Assembly (NCBI RefSeq): GCF_018881795.1 | Contig: NZ_JACVPQ010000001.1 | Span: 1,407,305 to 1,471,304, forward strand | Direction of reading: 5' to 3' | Source: Polynucleobacter sp. MWH-Jannik1A5 | GTDB taxonomy: Bacteria > Pseudomonadota > Gammaproteobacteria > Burkholderiales > Burkholderiaceae | Length of the DNA: 64,000 nt | Position numbers and translations under genes: made by a program | Shown: positions 52,284 to 60,786 of the stretch, one piece after another | Layout: every line of letters begins with the position of its first letter | Position numbering within the stretch: the stretch's first letter is position 1 | The notes under the pieces: model-generated | What the model was told of the DNA's origin: nothing | Database searches by the model: none | The model's input: the letters and a program-made list of their open reading frames with translations, nothing else

Positions 52284-53501
52284 ATGAGTAAAGCTTGGGA
52301 TGCCATTGTTATTGGTGGCGGTGCTGCGGGCTTATTTTGCGCGGGCGTTGCTGGTCAGCTGGGCAAGGGAGTGTTGGTGCTGGATCATGCAGAAGTATTG
52401 GGCGAGAAAATACGTATTAGTGGAGGCGGCCGTTGCAACTTCACTAATTTACATAGCAGCCCAGCAAATTTCCTATCTTTGAATCAACATTTTGTTAAAA
52501 GTGCGCTAGCTAGATATCCTTCATCAGAATTCATCAAGCTAATAACGGCTTATAAGATTGGATATCACGAGAAACATCAGGGCCAACTGTTCTGCGATGA
52601 TTCTGCTAAGCAAATTATTGAGATGCTGTTTTCTGAGTGCGCTAAAGGTAAGGTAACCATTCGTCATCCTGTGACGGTTGAGTCTATTGCACAAGATGGC
52701 GATCAGTGGACTGTTCATACTAATATGGGTATAGAAAAGTCAAAGTCAGTAGTGATGGCTACCGGAGGCTTACCCGTTCCTGCTATTGGAGCTACTGCCT
52801 ATTCATTGGATATTGCAAAGCAGTTTGGGTTAAAAGTAGTCGACCCAAGGCCTGCTTTAGTACCGCTTTCATTCACTGCGGATAATTTTGGGAATCTCAA
52901 TGAATTGGCTGGTCTGAGTGTTCCCGTCAGAATTGCTTCAGGCTCCAAAGGACATCGTTATGGCGCCTGTAGATTCAATGAAGACCTGCTCCTTACACAC
53001 AAAGGTTTATCAGGCCCCGCAGTCCTTCAGGCAAGTAGCTATTGGGAAGAGGGCGAGCCGATTCATATTGATTGGTTAGGTGCAATTGAGCGTCCAGGCG
53101 GATTTAATTGTGATGAGCTCTTTAATAATGAAGAGAATCGCTTAAAGCTGACCGAAACTATTCTGGCCTCTGTTTTGCCTCAACGTCTAGCGAAAGCATT
53201 TGCTGATCAAAAAGGTTTAACAGGTCGTAAGTGGGCTGAAGTTTCTAAAAAAGATCGTCAAGCCCTTAAAGAGCTGATCACCAACTGGTCAGTGAAGCCT
53301 GCAGGTACGTTGGGATGGAAAAAGGCTGAGGTCATGTTAGGCGGTGTAGATACTAAAGAGCTCGATGGACAGAGCATGATGTCACGCAAACATCCGGGAT
53401 TATTCTTTATTGGTGAATGCGTTGATGTCACTGGCCATTTAGGCGGACATAACTTCCAGTGGGCTTGGGCAAGCGGATTTGCTTGTGCTCAAGCACTGTA
53501 A
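52284..53501 (+). CDS. YhiN/HI0933-family FAD-dependent oxidoreductase
   Basis: A 405-residue flavoprotein. The N-terminal dinucleotide site VIGGGAAGLFCAGVAGQLG (about residues 9-27), the signature ISGGGRCNFTNLH (about 46-58), ATGGLPVPAIGATAYSLD and the C-terminal FIGECVDVTGHLGGHNFQWAW are all diagnostic of HI0933-like proteins. The enzymatic reaction of this widespread family is not settled. It follows the channel-like gene by 3 bases. Confidence 0.92.
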   Translation: MSKAWDAIVIGGGAAGLFCAGVAGQLGKGVLVLDHAEVLGEKIRISGGGRCNFTNLHSSPANFLSLNQHFVKSALARYPSSEFIKLITAYKIGYHEKHQGQLFCDDSAKQIIEMLFSECAKGKVTIRHPVTVESIAQDGDQWTVHTNMGIEKSKSVVMATGGLPVPAIGATAYSLDIAKQFGLKVVDPRPALVPLSFTADNFGNLNELAGLSVPVRIASGSKGHRYGACRFNEDLLLTHKGLSGPAVLQASSYWEEGEPIHIDWLGAIERPGGFNCDELFNNEENRLKLTETILASVLPQRLAKAFADQKGLTGRKWAEVSKKDRQALKELITNWSVKPAGTLGWKKAEVMLGGVDTKELDGQSMMSRKHPGLFFIGECVDVTGHLGGHNFQWAWASGFACAQAL

Positions 53502-53516
53502 ATTACTGATTAAGCG

Positions 53517-53906
53517 CTAGTTAGGCTGATTTCTCATCCAGTCAGCAGTATTGAAAAATGATTCCTCTAGTTGTTTCGCAATATTGCCTTCGATGTCGCA
53601 TTCTTCCATGGCTTTATACATGCATGCTAGCCACTGGTTACGCTCTTTTAAACCAATCTTAAATGGCAAATGACGAGCTCTAAGCATGGGATGCCCATAC
53701 TTTGGAGAATAGATATCAGGACCACCCATCCAGCCGGTTAGGAAAAACTTTAGCTTCTCTCGTGAGGTCGAAAGATCTTGAGGGTGCATTGCCCGCAAAT
53801 CACTAAAAACTGGCTCTAAGGCCATTAAATCGTAAAAACGATCTACTAATTCATCGATTTTGTCGATTCCACCAATGCTGTCATATACGGATTTTCTTTC
53901 GGTCAT
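53517..53906 (-). CDS. Group II truncated hemoglobin
   Basis: A 129-residue 2-on-2 globin. YDSIGGIDKIDELVDRFYDLM is the B-helix region with Tyr/Phe, GWMGGPDIYSPKYGHPMLRARHLPF includes the TrHb2 GGP and the proximal His in RARHLPF (about residue 72), and QWLACMYKAMEE has the conserved Trp of group II. It binds oxygen or NO and probably takes part in redox or NO detoxification. It converges with the YhiN gene. Confidence 0.93.
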   Translation of the reverse strand: MTERKSVYDSIGGIDKIDELVDRFYDLMALEPVFSDLRAMHPQDLSTSREKLKFFLTGWMGGPDIYSPKYGHPMLRARHLPFKIGLKERNQWLACMYKAMEECDIEGNIAKQLEESFFNTADWMRNQPN

Positions 53907-54010
53907 TCCCCCATTTTAATGCTTGGAATCAGGGGAATTGGCAGCTCACCTAATTCGGTATAGAGTTAAGTATCAAAGTCTTATTAACCCTTATTCATAG
54001 GAGCGACAAA

Positions 54011-54526
54011 ATGGATGCAAAAGATCTACAAAAGTGGCAACAAGAAAAAGCTAAGGAATTGTTTGACTACTCACACAAGTTACTGGATGCCGCCAAACAA
54101 TTAAGCGAGCATCACATTGCTGAAATGGAGTGGGGTATGAAAAATGCCCTCGATAGCGCTAAGTCAGCTGCGAAAAATGATTTGGCTAAGTTAAAAGACC
54201 TGCAAGAAGAAGCCACAAAAGAGGCTGCTAAGCGAGCTACGGTTTATCAAAAGAAAGTGAAATCAGTTCTCAAGGATATTGGTGAAAGTGCTGCTGATGA
54301 AACTGAGAAGCATCTTGAGAAAGTTCGTAACTCATTGGTCAATTGGTTGGAAGATGCTGAAAATAAAATACCAAGTCATGCTGACAAGCTATCTAAGGTT
54401 GTCAATGAAATGTCTACAACAGGGCAGAAGATGTTTAAAGAGGGTCGTCGTATTGTGAATCAAGTGGCTGATGCTGCTGAAAAGAATATCGATGACTTGG
54501 TTAAAAAATCCGGAGGCAAAAAGTAG
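54011..54526 (+). CDS. Phasin-like coiled-coil protein
   Basis: A 171-residue Lys/Ala/Glu-rich helical protein with no Cys and no membrane helix. Long amphipathic heptads (for example DAAKQLSEHHIAEMEWGMKN and KHLEKVRNSLVNWLEDAEN) resemble phasins that coat polyhydroxybutyrate granules, though the standard phasin signature is weak. AGGAGCGAC precedes the ATG. The 3-hydroxybutyrate dehydrogenase gene elsewhere in the window would fit PHB use. A stress-protective nucleoid or membrane-coating role is an alternative. Confidence 0.65.
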   Translation: MDAKDLQKWQQEKAKELFDYSHKLLDAAKQLSEHHIAEMEWGMKNALDSAKSAAKNDLAKLKDLQEEATKEAAKRATVYQKKVKSVLKDIGESAADETEKHLEKVRNSLVNWLEDAENKIPSHADKLSKVVNEMSTTGQKMFKEGRRIVNQVADAAEKNIDDLVKKSGGKK

Positions 54527-54559
54527 TCTGATTAACAATCATCCCTACTAGCGCATTAT

Positions 54560-54590
54560 AAAAACCGCCTCATTCCCGAGGCGGTTTTTT
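54560..54590. terminator. Bidirectional Rho-independent terminator
   Basis: A perfect 12-base stem including AAAACCGCCTC / GAGGCGGTTTT with an ATTCCC loop, a T run on the plus strand and an A run on the left. It lies between the phasin-like gene and the convergent Trp-rich protein gene, and overlaps the stop of the latter. Confidence 0.9.
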
Positions 54591-54810
54591 ATTGCCAGCC
54601 CTGCAGCCATAACTCACTATTGGTGAGGTCTCGCCAAGCAATCAGCGTCGTTTTCTTGGAATAGACCGCCTCAATTTCGACAAACTCAATCTTGTCACTT
54701 GGCGGCTCAGGAAGAATGACTTTGCTCACTAAAAAATGCTTTTGTTTGGCAATCGGCTTTACGGCCGTCCATTTAGTGAGGAGTAATTTCTTGGGGCTGA
54801 GGCGATTCAT
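54589..54810 (-). CDS. TIGR02450 family Trp-rich small protein
   Basis: A 73-residue protein reading NRLSPKKLLLTKWTAVKP, FLVSKVILPE, IEAVYSKKTTLIAWRDLTNS and ELWLQGWQ. These match the TIGR02450 tryptophan-rich family of proteobacteria, with three Trp conserved. Function is unknown. It starts ATG and its stop falls at the terminator shared with the phasin-like gene. Confidence 0.82.
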   Translation of the reverse strand: MNRLSPKKLLLTKWTAVKPIAKQKHFLVSKVILPEPPSDKIEFVEIEAVYSKKTTLIAWRDLTNSELWLQGWQ

Positions 54811-54833
54811 GAATTAACTGTGGATGATTACCG

Positions 54834-55154
54834 TTACAACGCCGCACATTGCAGTTCCTGATCTTTTTTTACAAGCAATCCAGAAGAGGGGGTAAATGTA
54901 ATGCTGGATAGATTGATCTGGGCAGGACATTTCTGATCAAAGTAGCTTTGATTTCCCAGGCTGCCGCAATAGTCGAATTTATCCCCCTGCAATTCCATTT
55001 GCGCTTTTCGAAGCACCATAGGAATTTTGGCCTCAGTTGCAGAGTTGCAGCTCCAACTAGTATAGGTATCTCGTTCGCACGCGCACAACCCTAAAAAAAT
55101 AGAGACGTAGGCTAGTAGTCGAAAAAGCGAAAACGATTGAGGGATGGCTATCAA
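54834..55154 (-). CDS. Putative small lipoprotein
   Basis: A 106-residue protein with a hydrophobic N-terminus (LFRLLAYVSIFLGLCAC) that fits a lipoprotein signal with Cys near residue 26. The mature region has four or more Cys (SWSCNS, DYCGS, DQKCPA, LQCAAL) that probably form disulfides in the periplasm. No family recognised. It follows the rhodanese gene by 3 bases on the same strand, so co-transcription is likely. Confidence 0.6.
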   Translation of the reverse strand: MIAIPQSFSLFRLLAYVSIFLGLCACERDTYTSWSCNSATEAKIPMVLRKAQMELQGDKFDYCGSLGNQSYFDQKCPAQINLSSITFTPSSGLLVKKDQELQCAAL

Positions 55155-55157
55155 GAC

Positions 55158-56747
55158 TTATAGAACCCAGAAGTGGTGAGTTCCATCTTTGCCTAGCTGC
55201 TCTACCAACCCAAACTCCCAGTCCAGATAAGCTTGCATTGCGGATGGGTCTACGTTCGTACCTTCATAGGGGCGTTTGTAGCGATCCAGTGGTGGTGAGG
55301 CCAAATGACTTGGGCCTTTCTCAAGCTCCAATCCTGCCTTCGTCCAAGCTGCATTACCACCCTCTAAAACAAGCACCTCTGCATCGGTGAGGGCTTGCAA
55401 TTCTTGGGCTGCAAAAAGACTTAGCTCACTTGGTGAACTAGTGATGACATAGCGATCTGCTTGAGGAATTTTTTTCATCGCCTCTGCAAGTTCAGAGCGC
55501 AGGGCATACCAACTTCCAGGAATATGTCCTTTAACGTAATTAGCATGAGTGCTGAAATCAATGGCAATCGTATTGCTGTCATTCTTAAGCCAATTAGAAA
55601 CGGTGACTGCGTCTACGCTTTCTATTTTTGGCAGACCTGGTAACGGTGTCTTCCATGAACCTTTTTCTGTGAGGCTGGAGGTATGGACTTCATCGAGCAC
55701 ATAGACATCCCAGGCCATTTGCGCCAACCAAGAGGCCGGCATATTGGCACGCACTCCACCGCCACTAGGGTCTACTAGGACTACACGGGCACCACGAACT
55801 GGAGCAACCATTTCAGTCTCCTGTACAAGCTGTCCGCCTGGTACAGAGCGAAATCCTGGAAGGTGGCCTGCCTCATATTCCTCTGGAGTGCGGGTATCGA
55901 AGAAATAAGTAGTGCGGTCGGTTTGTGATCTCCAGGACTGGATATCACTGAGTGTTGCGCGTTTGACGCCAGCTCTATCAGCCACGCTTCGCGCGCGTAT
56001 GGCAGCTTCATTCTTGGTATCGTCGCTCACCTCATGAAATTTTCTACTTTGACCTTTATCCAGCTCTTGGCCAGCTAGTGTCCAGCCAATCGTGCCATTG
56101 CGCAGGGCATTTACTTCATTGGGGATGCCAGCATTAATGAGTGATTGTGTACCAATGATGCTGCGAGTTCTGCCTGCGCAGTTGACGATCACTTTAGTTT
56201 TAGGGTTAGGGGCTAATTCTGGAAGACGGAGAACCAGTTCTGCACCAGGAACGCTAATGCCAGTTGGAATACTCATGGTGTTGTATTCATCAAAACGACG
56301 AACGTCCACAACTACAACATCTGCATTGCTATCAATCAATTGCTTTACCTCTTGCGCAGACAAAGAGGGTGTGTGACGTTTTGCTTCTACAAACTCACCA
56401 AAAGACTTGCTAGGAACATTGACATCCTTAAATACTTCGCCACCCGCTGCCTTCCAGCCCTTGACGCCTCCTTCAAATACGGAAACATCTGTAAATCCTA
56501 AATTTACTAAGCGCTGTGCTGCAAGCCGGGCAAAACCTTCGCCGTCATCTAAGGTGACGACGGGAACATTTTTATTTGGCAGCTTGGCGTATGCATCAAT
56601 CTCAATTCTGGAAAGCGGTAAGTTTGCAGAAAAAAGAGGATGCTCTTGTGCGTGAGGATCTTCTTCACGCACATCTAAGAATGCAATCTCTTCTTTATTG
56701 AGAAGCTTGTTGCGAACAAAGGAATAGTTTTTGGTCTGAATGGTCAT
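55158..56747 (-). CDS. Four-domain rhodanese-like protein
   Basis: A 529-residue tandem of four rhodanese folds (about residues 10-115, 125-230, 265-370, 375-490). Only the second has the active-site Cys, Cys190 in IVNCAGRTRS. The equivalent loops read VTLDDGEGFA in the first, VLVDPSGGG in the third and VITSSPS in the fourth, so these are inactive domains. Rhodaneses move sulfane sulfur; inactive repeats may bind substrate or partners. The last about 45 residues hold a conserved Trp-rich tail. It is cytoplasmic, with no signal peptide. Confidence 0.88.
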   Translation of the reverse strand: MTIQTKNYSFVRNKLLNKEEIAFLDVREEDPHAQEHPLFSANLPLSRIEIDAYAKLPNKNVPVVTLDDGEGFARLAAQRLVNLGFTDVSVFEGGVKGWKAAGGEVFKDVNVPSKSFGEFVEAKRHTPSLSAQEVKQLIDSNADVVVVDVRRFDEYNTMSIPTGISVPGAELVLRLPELAPNPKTKVIVNCAGRTRSIIGTQSLINAGIPNEVNALRNGTIGWTLAGQELDKGQSRKFHEVSDDTKNEAAIRARSVADRAGVKRATLSDIQSWRSQTDRTTYFFDTRTPEEYEAGHLPGFRSVPGGQLVQETEMVAPVRGARVVLVDPSGGGVRANMPASWLAQMAWDVYVLDEVHTSSLTEKGSWKTPLPGLPKIESVDAVTVSNWLKNDSNTIAIDFSTHANYVKGHIPGSWYALRSELAEAMKKIPQADRYVITSSPSELSLFAAQELQALTDAEVLVLEGGNAAWTKAGLELEKGPSHLASPPLDRYKRPYEGTNVDPSAMQAYLDWEFGLVEQLGKDGTHHFWVL

Positions 56748-56777
56748 GCTGTCTCTTGATAAATTTGTATTATTTTT

Positions 56778-57752
56778 TTAGTCTAATTTAGCACCGGACT
56801 TTTTAACTACTTCTCCCCAGCGAGTAATTTCTTGATTGATATAGGCGGCAAGCTCAGGGCGTGTCATCTTGGGAACGGTAGCTCCCATACTTGCCCAGCG
56901 TTCTTTAATTTCAGGTGAAGCAAGTGCTACCTGTACTTCAGCACTCATCTTTTCAACGATTTCCTTAGGCGTACCTTTGATAGCCCACATGGCGTACCAA
57001 CTAGACACGATGAAATTGGAGATCCCCAATTCTTGAGCGGTTGGTACGTTTGGAAACGCATCTACCCGTTTGGAGGTTGCCACTGCAACTGCAATGAGTT
57101 GTCCATTCTTGATGAAAGGTGCAGCGCCAGCTAGCGTGTCAAACATCATATCGACTTGTCCTGCTACGAGGTCTTGAAGGGCTGGCCCTGTACCGCGGTA
57201 AGGAATATGCGTAATGAACAATTTGTTCTGCATCTTAAAGAGCTCACCTGTTAAATGCTGCGATGTGCCATTGCCTGTTGATGCGTAGTTGTATTTTCCC
57301 GGATATTTACGAATTTCTTCCATGATGGATTTCAGATCGTTCTTCGGAAACTTAGTAGGGTTCACAACGATGACGTGAGGAACGCTACCAATGATCGCGA
57401 TTGGCTCAAAATCCTTAGTGATGTCATAAGAGAGGTTGGTATACATACTTGGCGCAATGGAATGATGCACCGCACCAAGAAGCCAGGTATAACCATCTGG
57501 TGCCATTTTTGCTGCAGCTGCAGCACCAACCGTACCGCCTGCACCACCCCGGTTATCGACCACGATGGAATCATTTAATTGAGTGGACAGCTGCTTGGCA
57601 AGCGGGCGCCCAAAGGCGTCTACAGCCCCGCCTGGCGGGAAGGGGTTAATAAAGGTGATTGGCTTGCTGGGATTGGGCCAGGAGGTGGTTTGTGCATTGG
57701 CTGAGAGCCCAATGAGGGCGCCAAAAACCAATAGAAAGATATTTCTGATCAT
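56778..57752 (-). CDS. Tripartite tricarboxylate transporter (Bug family) solute-binding protein
   Basis: A 324-residue periplasmic binding protein of the Bug family. A signal peptide (about 1-20, ending SANAQ) precedes the family signature WPNPSKPITFINPFPPGGAVD. Further marks are VDNRGGAGGTVGAAAAAKMAPDGYT, and IPYRGTGPALQDLVAGQVDMMFD. Such proteins are abundant in Burkholderiales and bind carboxylates or aromatic acids. The TctA and TctB membrane partners are not adjacent, so the protein is an orphan here. Confidence 0.92.
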   Translation of the reverse strand: MIRNIFLLVFGALIGLSANAQTTSWPNPSKPITFINPFPPGGAVDAFGRPLAKQLSTQLNDSIVVDNRGGAGGTVGAAAAAKMAPDGYTWLLGAVHHSIAPSMYTNLSYDITKDFEPIAIIGSVPHVIVVNPTKFPKNDLKSIMEEIRKYPGKYNYASTGNGTSQHLTGELFKMQNKLFITHIPYRGTGPALQDLVAGQVDMMFDTLAGAAPFIKNGQLIAVAVATSKRVDAFPNVPTAQELGISNFIVSSWYAMWAIKGTPKEIVEKMSAEVQVALASPEIKERWASMGATVPKMTRPELAAYINQEITRWGEVVKKSGAKLD

Positions 57753-57840
57753 GATGTCTGTCTCCGAGTTATTTTTTTAATAATCAACCTATTTTGGCTG
57801 AAGCCATCAATATAAGAGTTATCCCTGATTTGGGGGGTGA

Positions 57841-57868
57841 TTTTCCGTGGTTTTTATGGGGATATACT
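57841..57868 (+). promoter_or_regulatory. Candidate sigma-70 promoter for H1-like gene
   Basis: TTTTCC at 57841 and TATACT at 57863 are separated by 16 bases and lie 46 bases upstream of the ATG. The -35 is weak, the -10 is good. This is a sequence reading only. Confidence 0.35.
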
Positions 57869-57913
57869 GATTTCGCTGTCAGTAAGAATATTCATTTGTT
57901 AATAGGAGACGAG

Positions 57914-58102
57914 ATGTCACAACACGATACATTGTTGGCTGCTTTTGAAACATATAAAGCTGAAAACGAAAAATTCATTGAAAAAGGTATTAAGGCGTCT
58001 GCTGCACGTGCCCGTAAGGCATTGCAAGAAATCGCCGGTGCTTGCAAAGAGCGTCGTAAAGAAATCACTGCTGCTAAAGAGGCAATGGAAGCGAAGAAGT
58101 AA
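57914..58102 (+). CDS. Small basic H1-like (Hc1-type) protein
   Basis: A 62-residue helical protein, MSQHDTLLAAFETYKAENEK followed by a region with 14 Lys/Arg in total against 10 acidic residues. The pattern KGIKASAARARKALQEIAGA with RRKEITAAKEAM resembles the helical repeat of bacterial histone H1-like Hc1 proteins. DNA binding is plausible but not shown. Start chosen at ATG 57914, which has AGGAGAC 6 bases upstream; the longer frame to 57794 overlaps the promoter and lacks family match. A strong terminator follows. Confidence 0.72.
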   Translation: MSQHDTLLAAFETYKAENEKFIEKGIKASAARARKALQEIAGACKERRKEITAAKEAMEAKK

Positions 58103-58125
58103 TTCACATCCCACACTGATTGACG

Positions 58126-58152
58126 AGCCTAGCTTGCGAGCTAGGCTTTTTT
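58126..58152 (+). terminator. Rho-independent terminator after H1-like gene
   Basis: A 9-base stem (AGCCTAGCT / AGCTAGGCT) with a TGCG loop and six T after it. Confidence 0.9.
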
Positions 58153-58190
58153 ATTTCTAGCGCCTAAATTTCAGAGGCAATTTAGCAGGC

Positions 58191-58484
58191 TTAGATTGCA
58201 ATACTAAATAAAGTCAGCTTCATTGCCTTGCTACGAATAGGCACAAGCGATTGGTACTCAGGGCTATTGGCCCACGTCTTAGCATCCTGCTCGCTGGGAA
58301 ATTCTAGTTCCACGAATGTGCTGAATGGGGCACAACCAAGTTCATTCCAAAATACATCGGCAATGGAGCCCCGATTTTTGATCGAACCTTTATATAGCTC
58401 TACGGTCTGACCTACTTGGGAGCGGTATTGCTCAAAAGCTCCCTCATCCCTTAATTCAATCAATCCAATCACTTTTACCATCAT
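58191..58484 (-). CDS. DUF1330 family protein
   Basis: A 97-residue protein with the ferredoxin-like dimeric alpha-beta barrel of DUF1330. Signature segments are VIGLIELRDEGAFEQYRSQV and VELEFPSEQDAKTWANSPEYQ, with the C-terminal PIRSKAMK. No catalytic function is known. It starts ATG ATG, and the first is as plausible as the second. Confidence 0.82.
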   Translation of the reverse strand: MMVKVIGLIELRDEGAFEQYRSQVGQTVELYKGSIKNRGSIADVFWNELGCAPFSTFVELEFPSEQDAKTWANSPEYQSLVPIRSKAMKLTLFSIAI

Positions 58485-58541
58485 GACTCCCCATGAAAAT
58501 TGCTCGACGCCAGGTGAGTATATCCACGCTATAGTTGAGGC

Positions 58542-58811
58542 ATGAATTCAGAGGAATTTTTACAGCTTCTACTTCGGGAGGGTTTTCCTGAGCCAGTTGA
58601 GGTTCAGCAAGTGTCTAATGGTCAGCTTGGCATTCATGAGCATCCATTTGAGGTGAAGGCTTTTGTTGTCGAAGGCGATATCACCATCGTGATTGATGAT
58701 CTAAGTAAGAATTACAAGGCTGGAGAAATTTTTCATCTGGAATTTAAGCAGCTTCATGCAGAATCATATGGACCTGAGGGTGTGAAATACTTAGCCTCAA
58801 GAAAACAATAA
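58542..58811 (+). CDS. Small cupin-like protein
   Basis: An 89-residue beta-rich protein. HEHPFEVKAFVVEGDITIVIDD and YKAGEIFHLEFKQLHAESYG give the two-part cupin pattern, with His/Glu at the metal positions. Length is near the minimum for a single cupin barrel. Function unknown. It begins 13 bases before the dehydrogenase gene ends up downstream, on the same strand, and may be in its operon. Confidence 0.72.
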   Translation: MNSEEFLQLLLREGFPEPVEVQQVSNGQLGIHEHPFEVKAFVVEGDITIVIDDLSKNYKAGEIFHLEFKQLHAESYGPEGVKYLASRKQ

Positions 58812-58824
58812 AACTAGGAGCATT

Positions 58825-59703
58825 ATGAAAATCGGATTTATTGGACTTGGCAATATGGGCTTACCAATGGCCCTTAACTTATTAAAAGCAGGTCATCAGG
58901 TAACTGGCTTTGATTTGGTTAAGAGCCAGCTGGATGCCTTCGCTACTGCGGGAGGCATCGTTGCGGCTAATGCTAACGACACGGCAAAAGATGCTGATGT
59001 ATTGATTAGCATGCTGCCTGCTTCACGTCATGTTGAAGGTTTATATCTTGGCGATACAGGCTTATTAGCAAACGCCAATCCTAAAACATTACTGATTGAT
59101 TGCTCAACCATTTCACCTAAGGTAGCGCAAGCTGTTGCTGCTGCGGCTCAGGCAAAAGGTTTTGTCATGATTGATGCGCCTGTCTCTGGCGGTACCGCTG
59201 GTGCGCAAGCTGGCACCTTAACGTTTATGGTTGGCGGTGATGCTGGGGCTGTAGAGTGCGCACGTCCAGTGCTGGAAAAGATGGGCAAGAATATTTTTCA
59301 TGCTGGGGCGAATGGTGCAGGACAGACTGTAAAGGTTTGCAACAACATGCTTTTGGGCATTCAGATGCTGGGTACGAGCGAAGCACTGCGCCTGGGAATT
59401 GCGAATGGCCTTGATCCCAAGGTGCTGTCTGACATCATGACAAAAAGCTCGGGACGCAATTGGGCGTTGGAGCTTTATAACCCTTGTCCAGGAGTTATGG
59501 AAAACGTGCCGTCTTCAAAAGACTATGCCGGTGGTTTTGGGGTAGATCTAATGCTCAAAGATTTGGGCTTGGCAGTTGAAAACGCAGAGAATCTCGATGC
59601 GAGTGTGCCGCTTGGAAAGTTAGCGCAGCAACTTTACGAAACTCATAGTAAAGCAGGCAACGGTCAACTTGATTTCTCAAGCGTATTTAATCTCAAGAAA
59701 TAA
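58825..59703 (+). CDS. mmsB: 3-hydroxyisobutyrate dehydrogenase-type beta-hydroxyacid dehydrogenase
   Basis: A 292-residue NAD(P)-dependent dehydrogenase of the 3-hydroxyisobutyrate/tartronate-semialdehyde reductase family. The coenzyme site IGFIGLGNMGLPMALNLLKAGH, substrate motif DAPVSGGTAGAQAGTLTFMVGG (in two parts), and catalytic Lys in GQTVKVCNNMLL (about residue 170) are present. GGFGVDLMLKDLGLA near the end favours 3-hydroxyisobutyrate dehydrogenase of valine breakdown. Its end overlaps selD by 11 bases in convergent orientation. Confidence 0.9.
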   Translation: MKIGFIGLGNMGLPMALNLLKAGHQVTGFDLVKSQLDAFATAGGIVAANANDTAKDADVLISMLPASRHVEGLYLGDTGLLANANPKTLLIDCSTISPKVAQAVAAAAQAKGFVMIDAPVSGGTAGAQAGTLTFMVGGDAGAVECARPVLEKMGKNIFHAGANGAGQTVKVCNNMLLGIQMLGTSEALRLGIANGLDPKVLSDIMTKSSGRNWALELYNPCPGVMENVPSSKDYAGGFGVDLMLKDLGLAVENAENLDASVPLGKLAQQLYETHSKAGNGQLDFSSVFNLKK

Positions 59704-60760
59704 CTAACGGCTTGTCTTGGCGCTTGCTCATTTGACCGATGACGCGGGCACCCAAGAAATGATGTTGATTAAAAATATCCAACACTTCTTTAACGCTCTC
59801 GGGGCTGCAAGAAACTAACAACCCACCGCTTGTTTGTGGATCCGTTAATAAAGCGCGTTGTGCTGGAGTAAAGTCTGCTGGGATGCCGACTTCATTGCCA
59901 TAGCTAAGCCAGTTTCTATCGGAGGCGCCAGTAATCACGCCATCATCAGCTAGTGTCTGTACATTGGAGAGTAGCGGTACCTGACTCCAGTCGATATGTG
60001 CCGTGCAGTTAGAGCCACGTGCTAACTCTAAGGTGTGGCCAGCTAAACCAAATCCAGTGACATCAGTTAATGCATTAACGCCGACTAACTTAGCTAAATC
60101 AGGCCCTGCAGAATTGAGTTTAGTGGTGTTGGAGATCATCTCTCGATAGCCATCTGGACCTAATAGATCTTTTTTGAGAGCGGCAGACAGTATTCCAACG
60201 CCAAGAGGTTTTCCTAGAATAAGTACATCACCTGGCTTAGCGCTGGCATTGCTCTTAACGCGCTTTGGATCAACGATACCAATAGCCACTAAACCATAAA
60301 TAGGTTCAACAGAGTCGATCGTATGTCCACCGGCAATAGGAATGCCGGCGCTACGACACGCTTCAGCTCCACCTTCTAAGATGCGTGCAATGGTTTTATT
60401 GGACAAGACCTTAATCGGCATGCCAACTAAGGCAAGCGCAAACAAGGGGGTGCCACCCATTGCGTAGATATCGCTAATTGCATTGGTAGCAGCAATTTTT
60501 CCGAAATCAAATGGATCATCTACGATCGGCATGAAAAAATCGGTAGTCGCAACGATGGCTTGCGACTCATTGATTTGATAAACCGCGGCATCGTCAGATG
60601 TTTCAATGCCGATAAGCAACTCTTTTGGAAAGGGTAGCTGCGGAACATTCTTCAGAATCTCAGAAAGAACTCCAGGGGCAATCTTGCAACCACAACCCCC
60701 GCCGTGCGAGAGGGAGGTGAGACGTGGTTCGTTCGGTAAAGTTTCTGCGTTTTGGCTCAT
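59693..60760 (-). CDS. selD: Selenide, water dikinase SelD
   Basis: A 355-residue AIR-synthase-like kinase that makes selenophosphate from selenide and ATP. The glycine-rich loop is SHGGGCGCKI with the catalytic Cys23 and Lys26. DDAAVY, TTDFFMPIVDDPFDFGKIAATNA (in parts), AMGGTP and GGHTIDS match SelD. The catalytic residue is a TGT Cys codon, not selenocysteine. The FDH alpha subunit in this window uses Cys, so SelD here probably serves selenouridine in tRNA rather than selenoproteins. Confidence 0.95.
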   Translation of the reverse strand: MSQNAETLPNEPRLTSLSHGGGCGCKIAPGVLSEILKNVPQLPFPKELLIGIETSDDAAVYQINESQAIVATTDFFMPIVDDPFDFGKIAATNAISDIYAMGGTPLFALALVGMPIKVLSNKTIARILEGGAEACRSAGIPIAGGHTIDSVEPIYGLVAIGIVDPKRVKSNASAKPGDVLILGKPLGVGILSAALKKDLLGPDGYREMISNTTKLNSAGPDLAKLVGVNALTDVTGFGLAGHTLELARGSNCTAHIDWSQVPLLSNVQTLADDGVITGASDRNWLSYGNEVGIPADFTPAQRALLTDPQTSGGLLVSCSPESVKEVLDIFNQHHFLGARVIGQMSKRQDKPLVIS

Positions 60761-60786
60761 GCTAAATATTCTAAACGTAGGTGAAA

